Source: Eutrigla gurnardus (lineage: Eukaryota > Chordata > Actinopteri > Perciformes > Triglidae). Taken from it: 64,000 bases of DNA. The stretch is from positions 12,745,585 through 12,809,584 of the forward strand of contig OY741267.1 of the NCBI GenBank assembly GCA_963514095.1, read 5' to 3'. Positions 47,689 to 60,493 of this stretch are shown here, in pieces (position 1 is the first letter of the stretch; each line of letters begins with the position of its first letter). Below the pieces are notes generated by a model that made no database searches, was not told the DNA's origin, and saw only the letters and a list, made by a program, of their open reading frames with translations. The translations under genes and the position numbers were made by a program.

Positions 47689-50310
47689 GTAAGTTTCCTG
47701 TCGCCCCCCCTCCCCCCATTTCATTCAATCCCTCCCCCCCAAAAAACAATGCTTCCTGAGGGCGGGCGGGTGTAAAGTGTCCGTGCCAGTTCATACTGAG
47801 GTTATCATACTTGGTGGTGCACACTTCCTCAGTATAGCGACGCTACATTACCGTTATGACATGTGTCGTTTGGGAAAAGGGCTGAACTAGTTCACTCCGG
47901 GAAATAACGAACCGCTATTTATTGTGCAGGTTATTTTCCCGGTGTTGTCGCCTCTTCGGTGACCTGTAAGCGAGTGCACACGTCCATACTTGTCGGCTGA
48001 ACTGACCGACAGATAGCTATCAGCAGCGAACCGTGTTTTAGACGAAATTACGGCTAGCTAGACGGATAAAAAAAGGCTACTTTACAACGGTAATCCGGCC
48101 AAATACGCTGCCAGGTCTCGAAGTCTGTTGGTGGAAAAACAAAATAAGAAAAAGTAAACGCTCACATGCTGGTGTTTGTTTAACGTGTTCAAACATTGCG
48201 TGTGAGATAGCTGCACAAATACCCCAAACGGGACTTTGCTGTTTAACTTTTAACAGTTAGCCGTTTAAAGCCCTTCCTGATTAACAGAAGCGACAACTGC
48301 CGGTTTATGGGAACCGCGGACGTTGGCCACAGCCGTGCTCGTCTTTGGCTGTAATAAAGTACAGCTTCAATGGCCCACATTTGAAGCCTCGGCGGATTAA
48401 GAGGTGTTTATGTGACTCGGGTAAACACACAGGAGTTTCACGGTCGAATATATGATTTATCCTCGGGTGATATTGCTCGGACTTCCTCAACCAACTCGAG
48501 CGTCAAGTGGAATAAATATAATCCCATTTGTTAGTTTCAAAATAAAACACCCGTTGGATTTGCGTATTAATCCCTTAAATTTGCTAATGCGTTATGTCAC
48601 ACCGTTTGTTGATAGATAGTTTAAGACGCGTAGTTTCATTGTGTTGAAGTTGTCAATTAGTCATTTCCAAATCAAATGTATCACAGCACTGTTTATTGAG
48701 GTAGCCCATTCGCAGAAGTACATATAGGCTAGTCATATAGGTTGTAGTTTTGGACAAACAACCGGTATGTGTAATACCAACATTTATTATAACTGTGTTA
48801 TTATTCTTGTAGCTGTTTTTTGTTATTGCTTGTATTTTGAAGAGTTGATTGACCAGCTTCCGGTTATTTTTCTGTTCACTATTGTGAACTTGACAGTTTA
48901 TCGCTCAGTGATGGGAAAAGGCGCACAAGATACTTAACTGGAAAAGAAATGTGTTAAAAAAAGAAGTTGTAAATGTCCAATAAAAAAACAGTCATGGAAC
49001 AAAAGTTAAAACTATTTAAAAAATGTTAATTCCGGATTGATAACTGAATGAACACAGTATGCTGAGAAAAAACATACACTGCAAATATGTGGTTGGACAA
49101 CAACAGGTGCACGTATGACGAATCTGTTTGGACTTGAAAGCAATGCGGCATGGGTTGAGCTGCGGGGCTGTGTCTTACTGTGCTGCACATGTTTATAATA
49201 TAGAAATACAGTGCAGGATAAACTGTGTGTCTTACAGTAGGCATTTCCCAGTGCAGGTTCAGGAATGCGTCCTTATTTGCTGTTGTGCCGGTTTGTCTGT
49301 GTTTGCTGTTGTGCTGGTATGTTACTGTAAGGAACCTGTAAGTTTGCCTACGTGACAGGTGCCATCTGACTCTTCTGGATATGTTATCTTTTTTTTTTGC
49401 TCTTTATTTTAAGCTTGTTTGCTCTTACCGTGCACCCTAAAGTGAACTTTGAAAAGGACTGCAACATGTACAGGCCAGGTTGCCAGGTTCTTTGTTTATC
49501 CCCAGTCTCTGAGAGATAATTTCTGCCTGTTTTGCCTTGTGTTTTCTGAAAGGATTAAGGGTGTTTTCATGCTGTTAATGCAACTGCACAGTTCAGTAAC
49601 ATGATACGTACATTGTGCATGCTTGTTGTTTCCTTTTGTTCGAGGATCTACTTGGATTTGCTGCTATTGTGGATTTGTTTATACTTTATTATCATTTAGT
49701 TAACTCTGCTTTAATGCACCAGGGCGATATCGGTATGCTTCAATACCGTTTCAATGCCAAAACTACCTTTTAGTGCTGCAGCAAGAGTGAAGGAATGTAC
49801 TTAAGACCAAGATCTTAACAAGAGATTGGCAGCTTGCCCAGTGAGGGATCCTTAGTGGCTTGAATTCACTTAACCACGTGATGGGCTCAAATAATGCCCT
49901 GACCAATGACAACAGCAGCAGCAGGAGGAGGAGGAAGGGCAGAGGCTTGACTGTGCAGTTCTTTATGGCAGGTTTTCTACCAGGTCTTATCCTCAGCTAA
50001 AGAAACACCTATGCTCATTTTCATTTCATGATCATCACATTTCTGCTCTGATATATTCTTATTCCTGGTCCCATTTTGTGGATTAATTGAGTCAAATATA
50101 ATGAATAAATAAATACATAAATAAATAAATATTGATTGATTCGCGATCTCCATTTTCATGGTTAATCTGCAAACTCACATTTATTGGGATTTACCAAGGT
50201 GTGTAGGGTGTGTGTGGGTTGGTGCTGTGTTGGTTTGTGTCTGGCTCTTCTCACTGCCACCAATTTATCACACACACACACACACACACACACACTCCCA
50301 CACTCAAACA

Positions 50311-50352
<42 letters not shown>

Positions 50353-50434
50353 CACCTGGCTCTCTGTCACGTAGCAGAGACAGTCGTCTTCCAGGTCTGA
50401 TCCTCCTGAGACCAAGTGCTCTAATTATCCAGCA

Positions 50435-50436
<2 letters not shown>

Positions 50437-50491
<55 letters not shown>
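50437..50491. repeat. (CA)n microsatellite, third of a cluster
   Basis: About 27 CA units. Two shorter CA arrays lie at 50270-50294 and 50320-50349. The His/Thr and Cys/Val open frames here are artefacts. Confidence 0.95.
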
Positions 50492-50492
<1 letters not shown>

Positions 50493-51806
50493 CCATGCCA
50501 TGCCATGACTCCTCTGAAAGCCTCCCGTAGTGACTGAATACCATAATTACTGTAATATTCCCTCACCAAAATTCTTACCAGTAGCTAGCTAACTGTTTGT
50601 GGCTTGCTAAAGGTTCAGAGAAAGTCATTTCATCCCGTGTATGGATTTAAAATACTCCTCCTGTTGCATACTTCAAATTGAATTTATTATTGTGTGAGGC
50701 AACCGGACCACACAAGGAGGGTAAAGTGAAGAGTGCAAAGAAAACAGAAAGGGGTTGCGAGGACAAGAGGAGAGAGAAACAGCGGGAGAACCAACGGTGA
50801 TGACAGCAATCATAACAACAATGAAAACATATCTGCAGAACCAACAACAGTAGCTAGCTATAGCTGTAGTAGCAAATAACCCAACAAACAAACAAAGACA
50901 CAATATAAAGTGTGTGCGTGTACACACACACACATACACACACACATATATATACTGTATATACACATAGATGCATGCATGCACATAGCATACACACACA
51001 CACATACAGATACAATAGAATAATAATAAATAATAGAACATTGAAACAACATCAAATCAACATTAGAATGTGAATACTGTGTGTGTATGTGAATGCATGT
51101 GAGTTAGAATTACATTTAATTCTAAGAACGTTGTTTCTGTAACTCAAATGTAATCATCAACTCAGAGTCTTGAGGTTCAACTTGGTGCTGACTAACCTCA
51201 CAACAACATTTGAATAGTTTGATCCCACACTCCACATTTTTGATCACGGCAGCCACATATTGCAGTGGACTGTGTGGTTTGCGTTGGCTTCCTTAGAGGC
51301 TTCCGTGCCATTCAGACAAAGCTGTTTGTCGATCTCCAGTCGTAATTTAAAACACACGGGAGGGGGCGAACAAAGCACAGAGGTTTTATTTCATCTTACC
51401 AATGTTGTTTGGTTCTTCAAAGCCAGTCAGAGGAGGCGAAGTGCTCTCACACTTCAAAAACAGCAGCAGCATTGGCATCGCTGCTCACATGGTAGGCAAG
51501 GTGATGCAGCGGAGACGTAGCTACCTTGAAAGGTGTATGCACTCGCTTCAGATATATCAGAAGCACTTTGATCAGAAGTGCAGGGCGTTTCTCTTGATTA
51601 CAGCCTTAATTTAGACCAAAAGCATTGTAAAGTCTAGAATTGAAAGTAGCATGCGTTGCACCAAGAGTTCAGTGCCGTATAGTGGCTAAAAGCTGTTTCA
51701 CCAGGTTAAGATCTGGAAACACGAAGCAGACCAGAGCCGACTGATCACTAAAGTCTAGCAGGGAGACCCCATAAACACTAGGGAGGCAACGGTTCCCCAT
51801 AAACAC

Positions 51807-52325
51807 TAGGGATGCAATATTGAACCCTACGGTACGCCATGCACGGTTCAATATGCACTTGAGGTATTTTTGGTTTTGCAAAAAATGTCATGTTTCCATG
51901 CTTGTATTTCTCTCTTAATTGGCGGAGCTTTTGAGGAGCATTTGAACACAGCATGTGTGCCGAGTGAACATCAAATCGCTATGTGCAGTGGGGACATTTA
52001 TTGCAAAATATTTGCAGCCCCTTCCTGTAGTGATGCGTGCTTCCGTCGCCTAATCAAGACGCTCAATCCTCGCTACGCTGCCATCAGGCACATTTTTCAG
52101 CCCTAAAGTAATTCCCAACTTCTTTAAAAGAACGCGGAAAGACATCAACGTGGAACTGGCTGAAGAACAGAGTCGAGCACTGACCACGGGTAGTTGGACC
52201 TAACAGAGAGTTAGCAATTTTTTTTCTCCTTGCGCACAAAATGTGTACCGAAACAGAACCGAAACCGTAACCCAAGAACCGAGGTATGTATTGAACCGTG
52301 GGCTAACTGTATCGTTGCATCCCGA
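51807..52325 (+). mobile_element. Internally deleted hAT (ZBED-type) element with transposase remnant
   Basis: The ends are TAGGGATGCAA at the left and TTGCATCCCGA at the right, inverted repeats of one another with one mismatch. The interior translates to FRRLIKTLNPRYAAIRHIFQ, a stop-interrupted segment, and then LAEEQSRALTTGSWT. This matches the FR.L...L.P.Y...SR and LTTD.WTS blocks of ZBED-like hAT transposases. The sequence inside the right end (GGTATGTATTGAACCGTGGG) mirrors that inside the left end (CGGTTCAATATGCACT). An 8-bp target duplication is not clear (ATAAACAC against GTAAACTG, 5 of 8). Confidence 0.8.
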
Positions 52326-52554
52326 GTAAACTGTACACATTAGGTCATGAATATTCCATAAGAGATTGGCGTGTCAGGGTACATGTACACACATGTACCA
52401 GCTGGTTGTTACTGTACTTCAGGTTAAGTGCATCATCTTATCGGTCGTCACAAGTAATGCTTTCTAATCACTCTAAAAAACAAAGACTTTTTATACAGAT
52501 TTTTATACAGTTTGTAACCATTGCTGTTTTCCAGGCAAAATCACTAGCCCTAAC

Positions 52555-52770
52555 TATTCGACACAGGACTTTCACCCAGCATTGTCCCGCGTGAAATAAA
52601 AAAAAAAAACGTTGACTTATTTCTTAATGTTACGTCAGTAACTTAAATAACATAACAACAAAGTAGTTTTGTTGTTTTATTTTGAGCAATCACCAGCATG
52701 TTCAAAACTGCGACCGTAGTCTCATAGATAGATAGCGTAATTGAGAATGCAGTTTATTTGTACGATTGGA
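52555..52770 (+). repeat. Interspersed repeat family 3
   Basis: Starts ACACAGGACTTTCACCCAGC, then an A-run and ACGTTGACTTATTTCTTAAT with GTTACGTCAGTAACTT; related to the copies at 14586 and 31580. Confidence 0.6.
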
Positions 52771-54321
52771 ATGTCATTTGGCAGGAGACAGGGTTGCACG
52801 GTCAAAGTTAAGCTCACTTAAACTACAGGAAGTTCCTGAGTTTGACAAATTCCCTGAAAGGCAGCACAATATCAAATTTTGTTGCATATCACACTTTCAC
52901 ATTCACATGCTTTAATAAGTGAAAAAAAACAACAACAACATGCGCAGCAGTCTGCGGAACCTTCCAATGTGCAGACTGTAATGAAAGCCTTACAGGGTGG
53001 AAGCAGCAAACCTGAGAGCCAAGTGTAACAGGTTGCGTAACAAGTGCTAATTTGGTTAGCTGGAGCTGACGGCGGCTGTAATTCTCCAGCACTGTGACAG
53101 CAGAGCTGAGTTAGAGCGAGTCCACGGGCCTGCAGCCGGATAATGCAAGCTAATAGCTTAACAAGCTTTTGCAGAACAAACGTAGGCCGCGGCCAAAGCT
53201 AATTTTGATGTTCATCACCGCTTTTTGGCAGCAGGGCGTTGTTGCTAAGACGACACTGAGGAGACCGTGCAGTCAGAGAAGGATTTTTGTGACCATCGCT
53301 GCCAAAAGTCATGGTGATTCTTAATTTTGATAATCCAATTCTCAGCTTGATTTCACACCGTAGTCAGACAAGTTAGAGATGTTTCATCGTAATTCTTTAA
53401 ACCTGTTGCATCGGGGACTTCAGTCTGCAGACTAGCTCTCTTTTCCCACATTCAAAGCTCTGTGAGGCTTACGCCAGCGTGTTTGTTGTGTTTTGATTCA
53501 GCGTCACACATCTGTGGCAGGAAGCTGCACGCTGTGAGGCCTTTGAGGCTAGAAGAGAGTTGTGAGAGAAAAAGCTGCCCTTGAGTCTAAAGACATAGCG
53601 GACACCTTCCAAATCACAGCAACACGCAGTGCAGACCTGTGGGCAGATTGGTTGAACCAACACACTGTGGGAAAGAATGAGCATGAGTTTTTCTCAGTTG
53701 AAAGAAGAGCAAAGAACGGCACTGAAGGCTTTTGTCGGCGTTTTCTCTCCAAACTTTGTAAAATGCCTGCCCTTTTGCAAACAGTATCCAATGACGGATT
53801 CTGTTTAACAAAGCGTCCGGTTGGTCAGGTTACCCCCGGTAGCTATAGGGTGCTAAAATAACCCATTGACATGCTGAAATCTGATTTTTAGCTAAAGCTG
53901 CAGGCATTCTGTCTGCGTTTCAGGCCTTGGTTGCATATATTAGTTTCCACTCCGGTGGGCGTGGTTTTCACAGTACAATGAGTTGCAATCTGGGCGTATG
54001 GGACTTCCATTCATATTCTCTACCAAATGTACAGTAAATGCACTGGCACTGAAACGCATGTGTTGATAGAGCATCCCAAAGAGTGCTGTGTGGTTTTTAA
54101 TTGGTGACAAACTTCTTGACTCGGGCCGGGATTATGAGACCGTGATCAACTTCTGTACAGTGAACCAGCTGTGAGCTCAAAGTAGCCGTGGATGTGTGTG
54201 TTACCATAGAGCTGCTTAGTGACGCAAATTAATCTCAGGCAGGAAGTCGCCCGTCTCTGCGTGTCTCTCATTGACTTTCTGTGGCTCTCTTAGTCTTCCC
54301 TCTCTCTGTGAGTTACAGAGA

Positions 54322-54448
<127 letters not shown>

Positions 54449-54973
54449 ATACCAAAGTCTACCACAATGCCTCATGCAAATAATTAACAGAGAAACTCTC
54501 CATCACTAACAACAAAATATGATTTCAAACATTGGACCATTAGCATGGCTTTGAATTTGTGCGTGTGTGTTTTTACACCTCGATGTCGACTAAGGATATT
54601 TTATTTCCTAAACTAAATGTGTTTGTATGCGTTTTTAATACTTGGATACAGTCTGTCGTTCTTATTTAAGAATGTACTTCCTCATGTTTCTGTCACAGCT
54701 GTAAAGATTACATAGCCATGGCTTTTCGTTGAGTAATATCCAAATGGAGAAAAAACTTTTTTATTTTAAGAATTCGTTTCTTACACCTGGGATTGTTGAA
54801 TAAAAAGTCAACAAATCACGGCCATACACAACTTTTAAATATGCACAAACTGAGCTTATTCACAGCCACCGAGTCTTTCTGTCATTGTGTGTGCAGGGAA
54901 AAAACGTTCAAACTCGCATGTGTGCTTGCACAATTCACAAAGCAGTTGTGTAGAGATCAGCTGTCCATCCCTC

Positions 54974-54976
<3 letters not shown>

Positions 54977-55045
<69 letters not shown>

Positions 55046-55177
55046 ACATGATGTAGCCTACACATATGCAGCTATCTCCACTGGTGGTGGCAGGTGCATG
55101 AAGTGTCTCGTGGTTTGATTCCACTGTGTCCAACTGACTGAGAGGACGGCTGTCTGTTTCACCCGTGAACACGCACG

Positions 55178-55258
<81 letters not shown>
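54977..55258. repeat. Pair of long (CA)n arrays, second with (GA)n tail
   Basis: CA arrays at 54977-55039 and 55181-55244 are separated by about 140 bases of unique sequence; the second passes into a GA run ending near 55258. Confidence 0.95.
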
Positions 55259-55259
<1 letters not shown>

Positions 55260-55639
55260 AACAGCACACACATACACACACACCAGGGGGAAGAGCCAGC
55301 AGATGTCTCCAATTTGGCCGCTGACCAAAAAACTCACTTCTTCTTTTTACTACTTTTCATTTTGTCGTCTCAGTTACAGTAACCCAACACACACACACAC
55401 AAACACACTCTCTCTCTCTCTCCCTCTCTCTCGCTCGCTCGCTGTGCTAACTATTACATTAAAGACTGACTTGCCAAGTCATAGCTGCAGCTCAAAGCTG
55501 CAGTTTTTACCACTTCATGGAAGCCACAAGCTGCATAAGATGTTGAATGCGTGGGGAAAAAAGTGTTGCCATTATTGTTTTGTTTTGTGTCCCTCCCTGA
55601 AAACATGAATATTAAATCTGGTGGAAATGCAAGCATCTC

Positions 55640-55735
55640 AAGGTCATGGATGGATTACTGAGCAGGCAGACACAGGTCCAGGGGCCCAAAGTGTCAGAGG
55701 CCCCTGACAGGCATCACCTACGAAATGTCTCATAA
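55640..55735 (+). repeat. Interspersed repeat family 2, 5' fragment
   Basis: CATGGATGGATTACTGAGCA, CACAGGTCCAGGGGCCC, AGGCCCCTGACAGGC and ATCACCTACGAAATGTC correspond to the start of the copy at 35550. Confidence 0.7.
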
Positions 55736-56974
55736 ATAACCTGCCTTGAAGCTCTGACTAAGTTTTGGTGTGGATCTTGAGACATGACACTGAGTCTAGT
55801 TAAACATAGTTACTCAATAGGAACATAATTGACAGTAGATCCTAGAAATGAGTGTGGTACCCATTTCTGGTTATTTGAACTGAGTGGGAAGGAACGCCCT
55901 TCATATATTAAATATAAATTTATAGATTTCAGGATCTGACTAATTCACAACAAATCCACCAAGCTGCATTAAATTACTAACCAGAAATAGAAATAGGTAG
56001 GGTCAAAGTCAGAGTAACCTTTTCCAGAAAACATGTTTGTGACATTAAGAGAAGAAGAAGAGGTGGGAGAGAGGATGTGATTCACCGAGGACAGCATGTG
56101 ACCACGTGTTTCACGAAAAGATGTTTTCTCCCAATTTACAAAAGATAAGGCGGGGCAACGCAGAGTGAGCAGGTAGACTCTTTCAGTGTACAACAGGACA
56201 CGTGATGTGAGCGGTCCCTGGAGACACAGTTTGTCTGCAACATGAATATGAAAGTTGACTTCAATATGATTCAATATGTGAGAGAGACTCGAGCAGATTT
56301 CTCAATCAGCTCAGCTGTTCAAGTAAAGTGAGACAAGTTTTTTTCCCCCGGTAAAATAGGATGTTTGTGAACGTGAGCCAAAGTCAGTGGGAACTCGATG
56401 AACCTGGACCAGCACCATACTGGTCCAGGTCAGCATCACAGTGTGAAAAAGGCCTCAGAATCTCTGAATCATCCTCCCAGGCAGGGTCAGTGTCTGGGAA
56501 ACACTGCAGGTTCTCTTGTTATTGTGGGCAAGAGTGAGACCTCCAGCATAACCAGTGGGTGAGGTTTCACCTCAAAACCTGCTCAATTATTTTACACTAT
56601 GAAGAATCAAGAGCATATTACCAAACACACATATCCAGTCCCTAGCTGTACTTCATGATCCATTATGATGAATCAACTAAACGCAATAACCCATTCAGTA
56701 TTAAAGGGAAAGTTCACCAGTTTCAATCAATGAACTCTTAGTGACAACGTAACCACAGGGACGTCATCAGTGACGAAATAAAACTCAGCTATAAAACATG
56801 CCAAACACTAAATTATGAAGATGAATTCCCGTAACCGGTCAAAAATGTTCACGGTAAACGGATTAGACACACTTACGGCTTTCAAGAAACTCCAATGCAA
56901 ACGCATCCACATCATTATTAGACACACAGAGCAACTGACGTATGTCCCACACCAGGCCGGGTGGGAGGGGGAGC

Positions 56975-57170
56975 TGGAATGGTGAAACAAACACAGGACT
57001 TGTTCATGAATGTGTGACACCAAGACAACATTGATTATTTGACCATAGTTTTCTTACATATTCTAAGTACTTTACTAACACCAGTTATGTAACAAACAAC
57101 AATATTTTCCTCAACTTAACCCAGTTTTGTTGCATATGTAAACCTAAAAAGTTCATCTATGTTGTAAGTT
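56975..57170 (+). repeat. Interspersed repeat family 3, decayed copy
   Basis: GAAACAAACACAGGACTTGT followed by a T/A-rich body with TTATGTAACAAACAACAATA resembles the copies at 31570 and 14586. Confidence 0.5.
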
Positions 57171-58076
57171 TATTTTGTAAGGACATGTAACGAGCTGAAA
57201 CTGCCGCTGGAGGGGAAACTAGAGTGTCATAGTTTGAAGTGTAGCACCACTAGCCAAGTGTCCGTATTTGATGGGAGACGTACAATTTGAAAACATCTTC
57301 ATGTTTACTTCTTCTGATGAAAATCCTTTATGACCCCGGTGTTTTTTAGAGCTAGCAAGAAAAGTCATGACTCTGCGGCATTGATTTGAACCATTTTTTA
57401 ATTTATTATTTTTTTTAAATGTTTCTCAAAAAGCGCAAGACTATATAGTCATATTGCTTTTTTAATATATTGTTTTTATGTGTGTTATAGAGAGGACTAA
57501 ATGATGATGAATGTTTACCCAGGATGCTTTCCATATGAGGTGAGTGATTTGTTTATTTGTTTGCGTAAATGTTTGCAGGTTGTGTCTTTGATGTATTTAT
57601 GATAAATTCACACACATTTATGGGTTTGAAATCCATCATTCATTTCTAAGGATCTGTTTAGATCTCCCTTCAAATGTTTTTAAAGTAGAATATAAAAAGC
57701 AACATTAAGATTAATATGCCAACTTACATGAAAACATACTGGATGACAACTTACTGGATGCTTTCATCATTTTTATTTATTTATTTATTTTTAAATGATT
57801 TGTTTCATGTGTAATCTGTAAAGCACTTTGGGTTGCCTTTAGGATATGAGCAGTGCTATATAAAATAATTTGCTCTTGCCAGAGCATCAAACTGATGATC
57901 TGAGGTTAAGAACTCAAAATTGTTATGATCACCCCCTAAAAATATGATCATCAGTGGAAAAAGAGGTTGTGGTATGAGAACTTGATTTGACCACAGCCGG
58001 ATAAAAAGGTTGTTGAGCTTTAAAACTGCAACAGACCCAAAATCAAACTGTGTCAACGGGGAAAGGTGTAGGTGTG

Positions 58077-58137
<61 letters not shown>
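58077..58137. repeat. (TG)n microsatellite
   Basis: About 30 perfect TG units. Confidence 0.96.
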
Positions 58138-58139
<2 letters not shown>

Positions 58140-58324
58140 CAGTAACTCACTGGCTCCTCTGTTTGTGATGGCCTTCCATCAGCTTTCCTTTTGAAAGTCT
58201 GCTGACTGAAAAACAATGGTTGTCTCTGATAGTGCTTTGCATGTATTTTCTTCATATTCTCAACAATATAATCAAGCAAAAGATGCGTGAGGACTCAAGC
58301 TGCTGCTGATTTTGAAATTTTTTT

Positions 58325-58725
58325 TTTGGAATGGCCATCAGGGGGTGACTCCTGTGGTTGCAAATAGAAGTATAAGATTGTATGGAAGTCAATGAGAATA
58401 TGTCCCTACTTCTCACTTGATTGATTATCTCAGTAAACATGAGTTCATGGTCTCAATCGCTAGTTTCAAGTCTTCTTCAATACATCATGATGTTTATTTA
58501 GTAAATTATGGTCCCATTTAGTTCCCCTACAATGTCTTATATAGCGAACAGTTGTACTTAGCTCCACCCCCTCCCTTCTGGTTGCAAAAAAACCAAGATG
58601 GCGACGACCAAAAGAGATGGTTTCGGCCAAAATGCAGAACTGGTGGCTTCCATACCAGTGTCCACAAACAATGAGTGACATCCTGGTAACTGCGTTACTA
58701 CGTGTATACAGTCTATTGTGTTGGT
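58325..58725 (+). repeat. Interspersed repeat family 1, copy E (nearly full length)
   Basis: Runs from GGCCATCAGGGGGTGACTCC through CCCTACTTCTCACTTGATTG, ATGGTCTCAATCGCTAGTTT, TAGTAAATTATGGTCCCATT and CCAAGATGGCGACGACC to GTCCACAAACAATGAGTGAC and TATACAGTCTATTG. It links the 5' part seen in copies A and D with the 3' part seen in copy B, but lacks the GCTTTAGGGCGGGGC centre. Confidence 0.8.
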
Positions 58726-58732
58726 GTAGTTG

Positions 58733-59132
58733 TGTGATATGGTATAAAAGTATGTCTTTGGTCAGAGGTTTTCAAGGCTCAAGTGAAGGGAAATCATAAT
58801 GCTACATACTTTTCGACAACCGTGTGCTTCCAACTTATTGCCTACAGTTTGTGAAAGACCTTCTCTTGTTTCAACGTGACATCGCCCGAGACAGGTTCAT
58901 AAAGAAGTAGTTTTCCCTCTTCGGTGTCGAAGAACTTGAGCCCTGACCTCGAGCGCCACCCAACACCTTTGGGATGAACTGGAGCAGGAAGTGGAGTAAA
59001 TCCCTGCAAATACATGTTTTTTTTTTGGAAAGACTCCCAGAAGATTGGAGGCTGTTATCTCACCAGATTAATACCGCACATAGCATATGGGTATTATAGT
59101 CGGGTATCCACATGCCTTTGGCCATATAGTGT
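58733..59132 (+). mobile_element. Tc1/mariner relic
   Basis: The right end GCCTTTGGCCATATAGTGTG (59113-59132) is the CACTATATGGCCAAA-type terminal repeat typical of a teleost Tc1/mariner family. A degraded counterpart, GTGATATGG and AAAAGTATGT, lies at 58733-58755. The interior contains the transposase-derived pieces GAGCCCTGACCTCGAGCG and CACCTTTGGGATGAACTGGA (from the DLNPIEHLWDEL motif) and CCCAGAAGATTGGAGGCTGT. Stops and deletions make it non-coding. Confidence 0.75.
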
Positions 59133-59737
59133 GTGTTATTGTTGTTCAGTCACAAATTACCATACAATGATCAATTTCAAAGTACATCTTTTGTCAATAT
59201 CACGCAGCCCCGCTCTTAACACTCTGCATAATGTGTGACCGTTGGCACCGTTCAACCACAAAATACGGGTCATGTCTGGATGGTTACCCACACAACCCCG
59301 GCGGGATTCGCTGCTCAATGACCGATCCTAAACTCTTCGAGGTCGGTGGCGAACCATACCAATCTAGAAAAACTTTTTTTCAAATGTCCCCATATAAGCA
59401 ATTTTAGTGCTTAACGAATACGGACGCGTGTAATAAATGTGTACATTTTCAAAAATATTCCACTTATTTTATTGCCTTCAGTATTGCAGCACAATTTGGA
59501 GTGTAAGCAATAATATCTGTATAACGCTGACATGAAACAATACTGTCACTATATGTAATACAAGTCCAACATTTAAGAATAGCCGGTCATATAAATCATT
59601 CAGTATCTAGAGGGAGTTTCTTTCTTTTCCTGCACATTGGCTAATAGGAGGGAGGAGTGTGTGTGTGTGAGTGTGTGTTGTGGGAGGAGAAAGGGAGGAG
59701 TGTGTGTGTGTGTGTTTGTAATGACGGGGGGAGGGGA

Positions 59738-59762
59738 CAGAGAGAGAGAGAGAGAGAGAGAG
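59738..59762. repeat. (GA)n microsatellite within a G-rich TG/GA block
   Basis: Short GA run inside 59640-59930, a G/T/A-biased block with several short TG arrays just upstream of the candidate exon at 59982. Confidence 0.85.
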
Positions 59763-59981
59763 GATTTGTGGCATGTAGTTTCTCAGCTGTCATTAGGCGC
59801 AGATGACACACATGAAGGTAATCTAGCAGAGAAAAGAGCGGAAAAGAGGGTGTGTGTTGTGAACTGCTGTGTTTACCGTGTGTGTGCGTGTGTGTATGTG
59901 TGTGTGCGTGTGTGTGCATGGTGTGAAAACCAGTGCGTCCGCCTGGCCGGCACGGGATGGTCGGCCGGCTCTGGACTGGTT

Positions 59982-60006
59982 ATGGACTGGTTTAACCAAG
60001 GCAGAG
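59982..60006 (+). CDS. Candidate alternative first coding exon (ATG to donor)
   Basis: ATG at 59982 starts MDWFNQGR and the frame runs into a strong donor, GCAGAG|gtaagt, after 60006. The preceding 60 bases are CpG-containing (GCCTGGCCGGCACGGGATGG) and carry a 12-codon upstream ORF from 59956 that ends within this exon. A possible downstream acceptor at 61778 (TTTTCATGCAG) would continue in phase with DKSIRELKREFDREASRTM before an in-frame stop at 61868, unless a weak donor is used. I do not recognise the peptide. It may be an alternative promoter of the gene starting at 47.5 kb or chance. Confidence 0.3.
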
Positions 60007-60457
60007 GTAAGTGACTCTCAGCCTTTATTCTCAGGTTTTGACGGGAGATGTTTAAGCTATATTAATATTCATGGCTGAAGTGTTTAAAATGAGTTTGTTA
60101 GATGGAAATGTGCGTGTTACACTGTTTACTAACAAAACTGAACAAACCCTTAACAACTGAAGTTGAGTCACGGTGTTGAAGCACCTGTCAGTCACTTTGG
60201 GAGTCATATAAGGTTCCACCCACGTGACACATTTTAATTCTGAATTGTTATAACATGTAATGCTCTTCTGACTCATTTCTTATTATGTAATTACAAACAA
60301 ATATCTCAATTATTGTAAACCACAAAACAGCTTAGTTTAAGTCATTATTATGATTATGTCCAACTATTTATTATTAAGATGAGTTTGATGCTCACAGTAT
60401 GCGAGACTCAGTCAGACTTGGACTTTGAGCTGTCATGTATTATTGTGGTTTTGACTT

Positions 60458-60493
<36 letters not shown>

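Noticed and set aside
50162..50569. Overlapping Cys/Val and His/Thr frames of 117-135 codons
   Set aside because: Caused by three CA arrays on the two strands.
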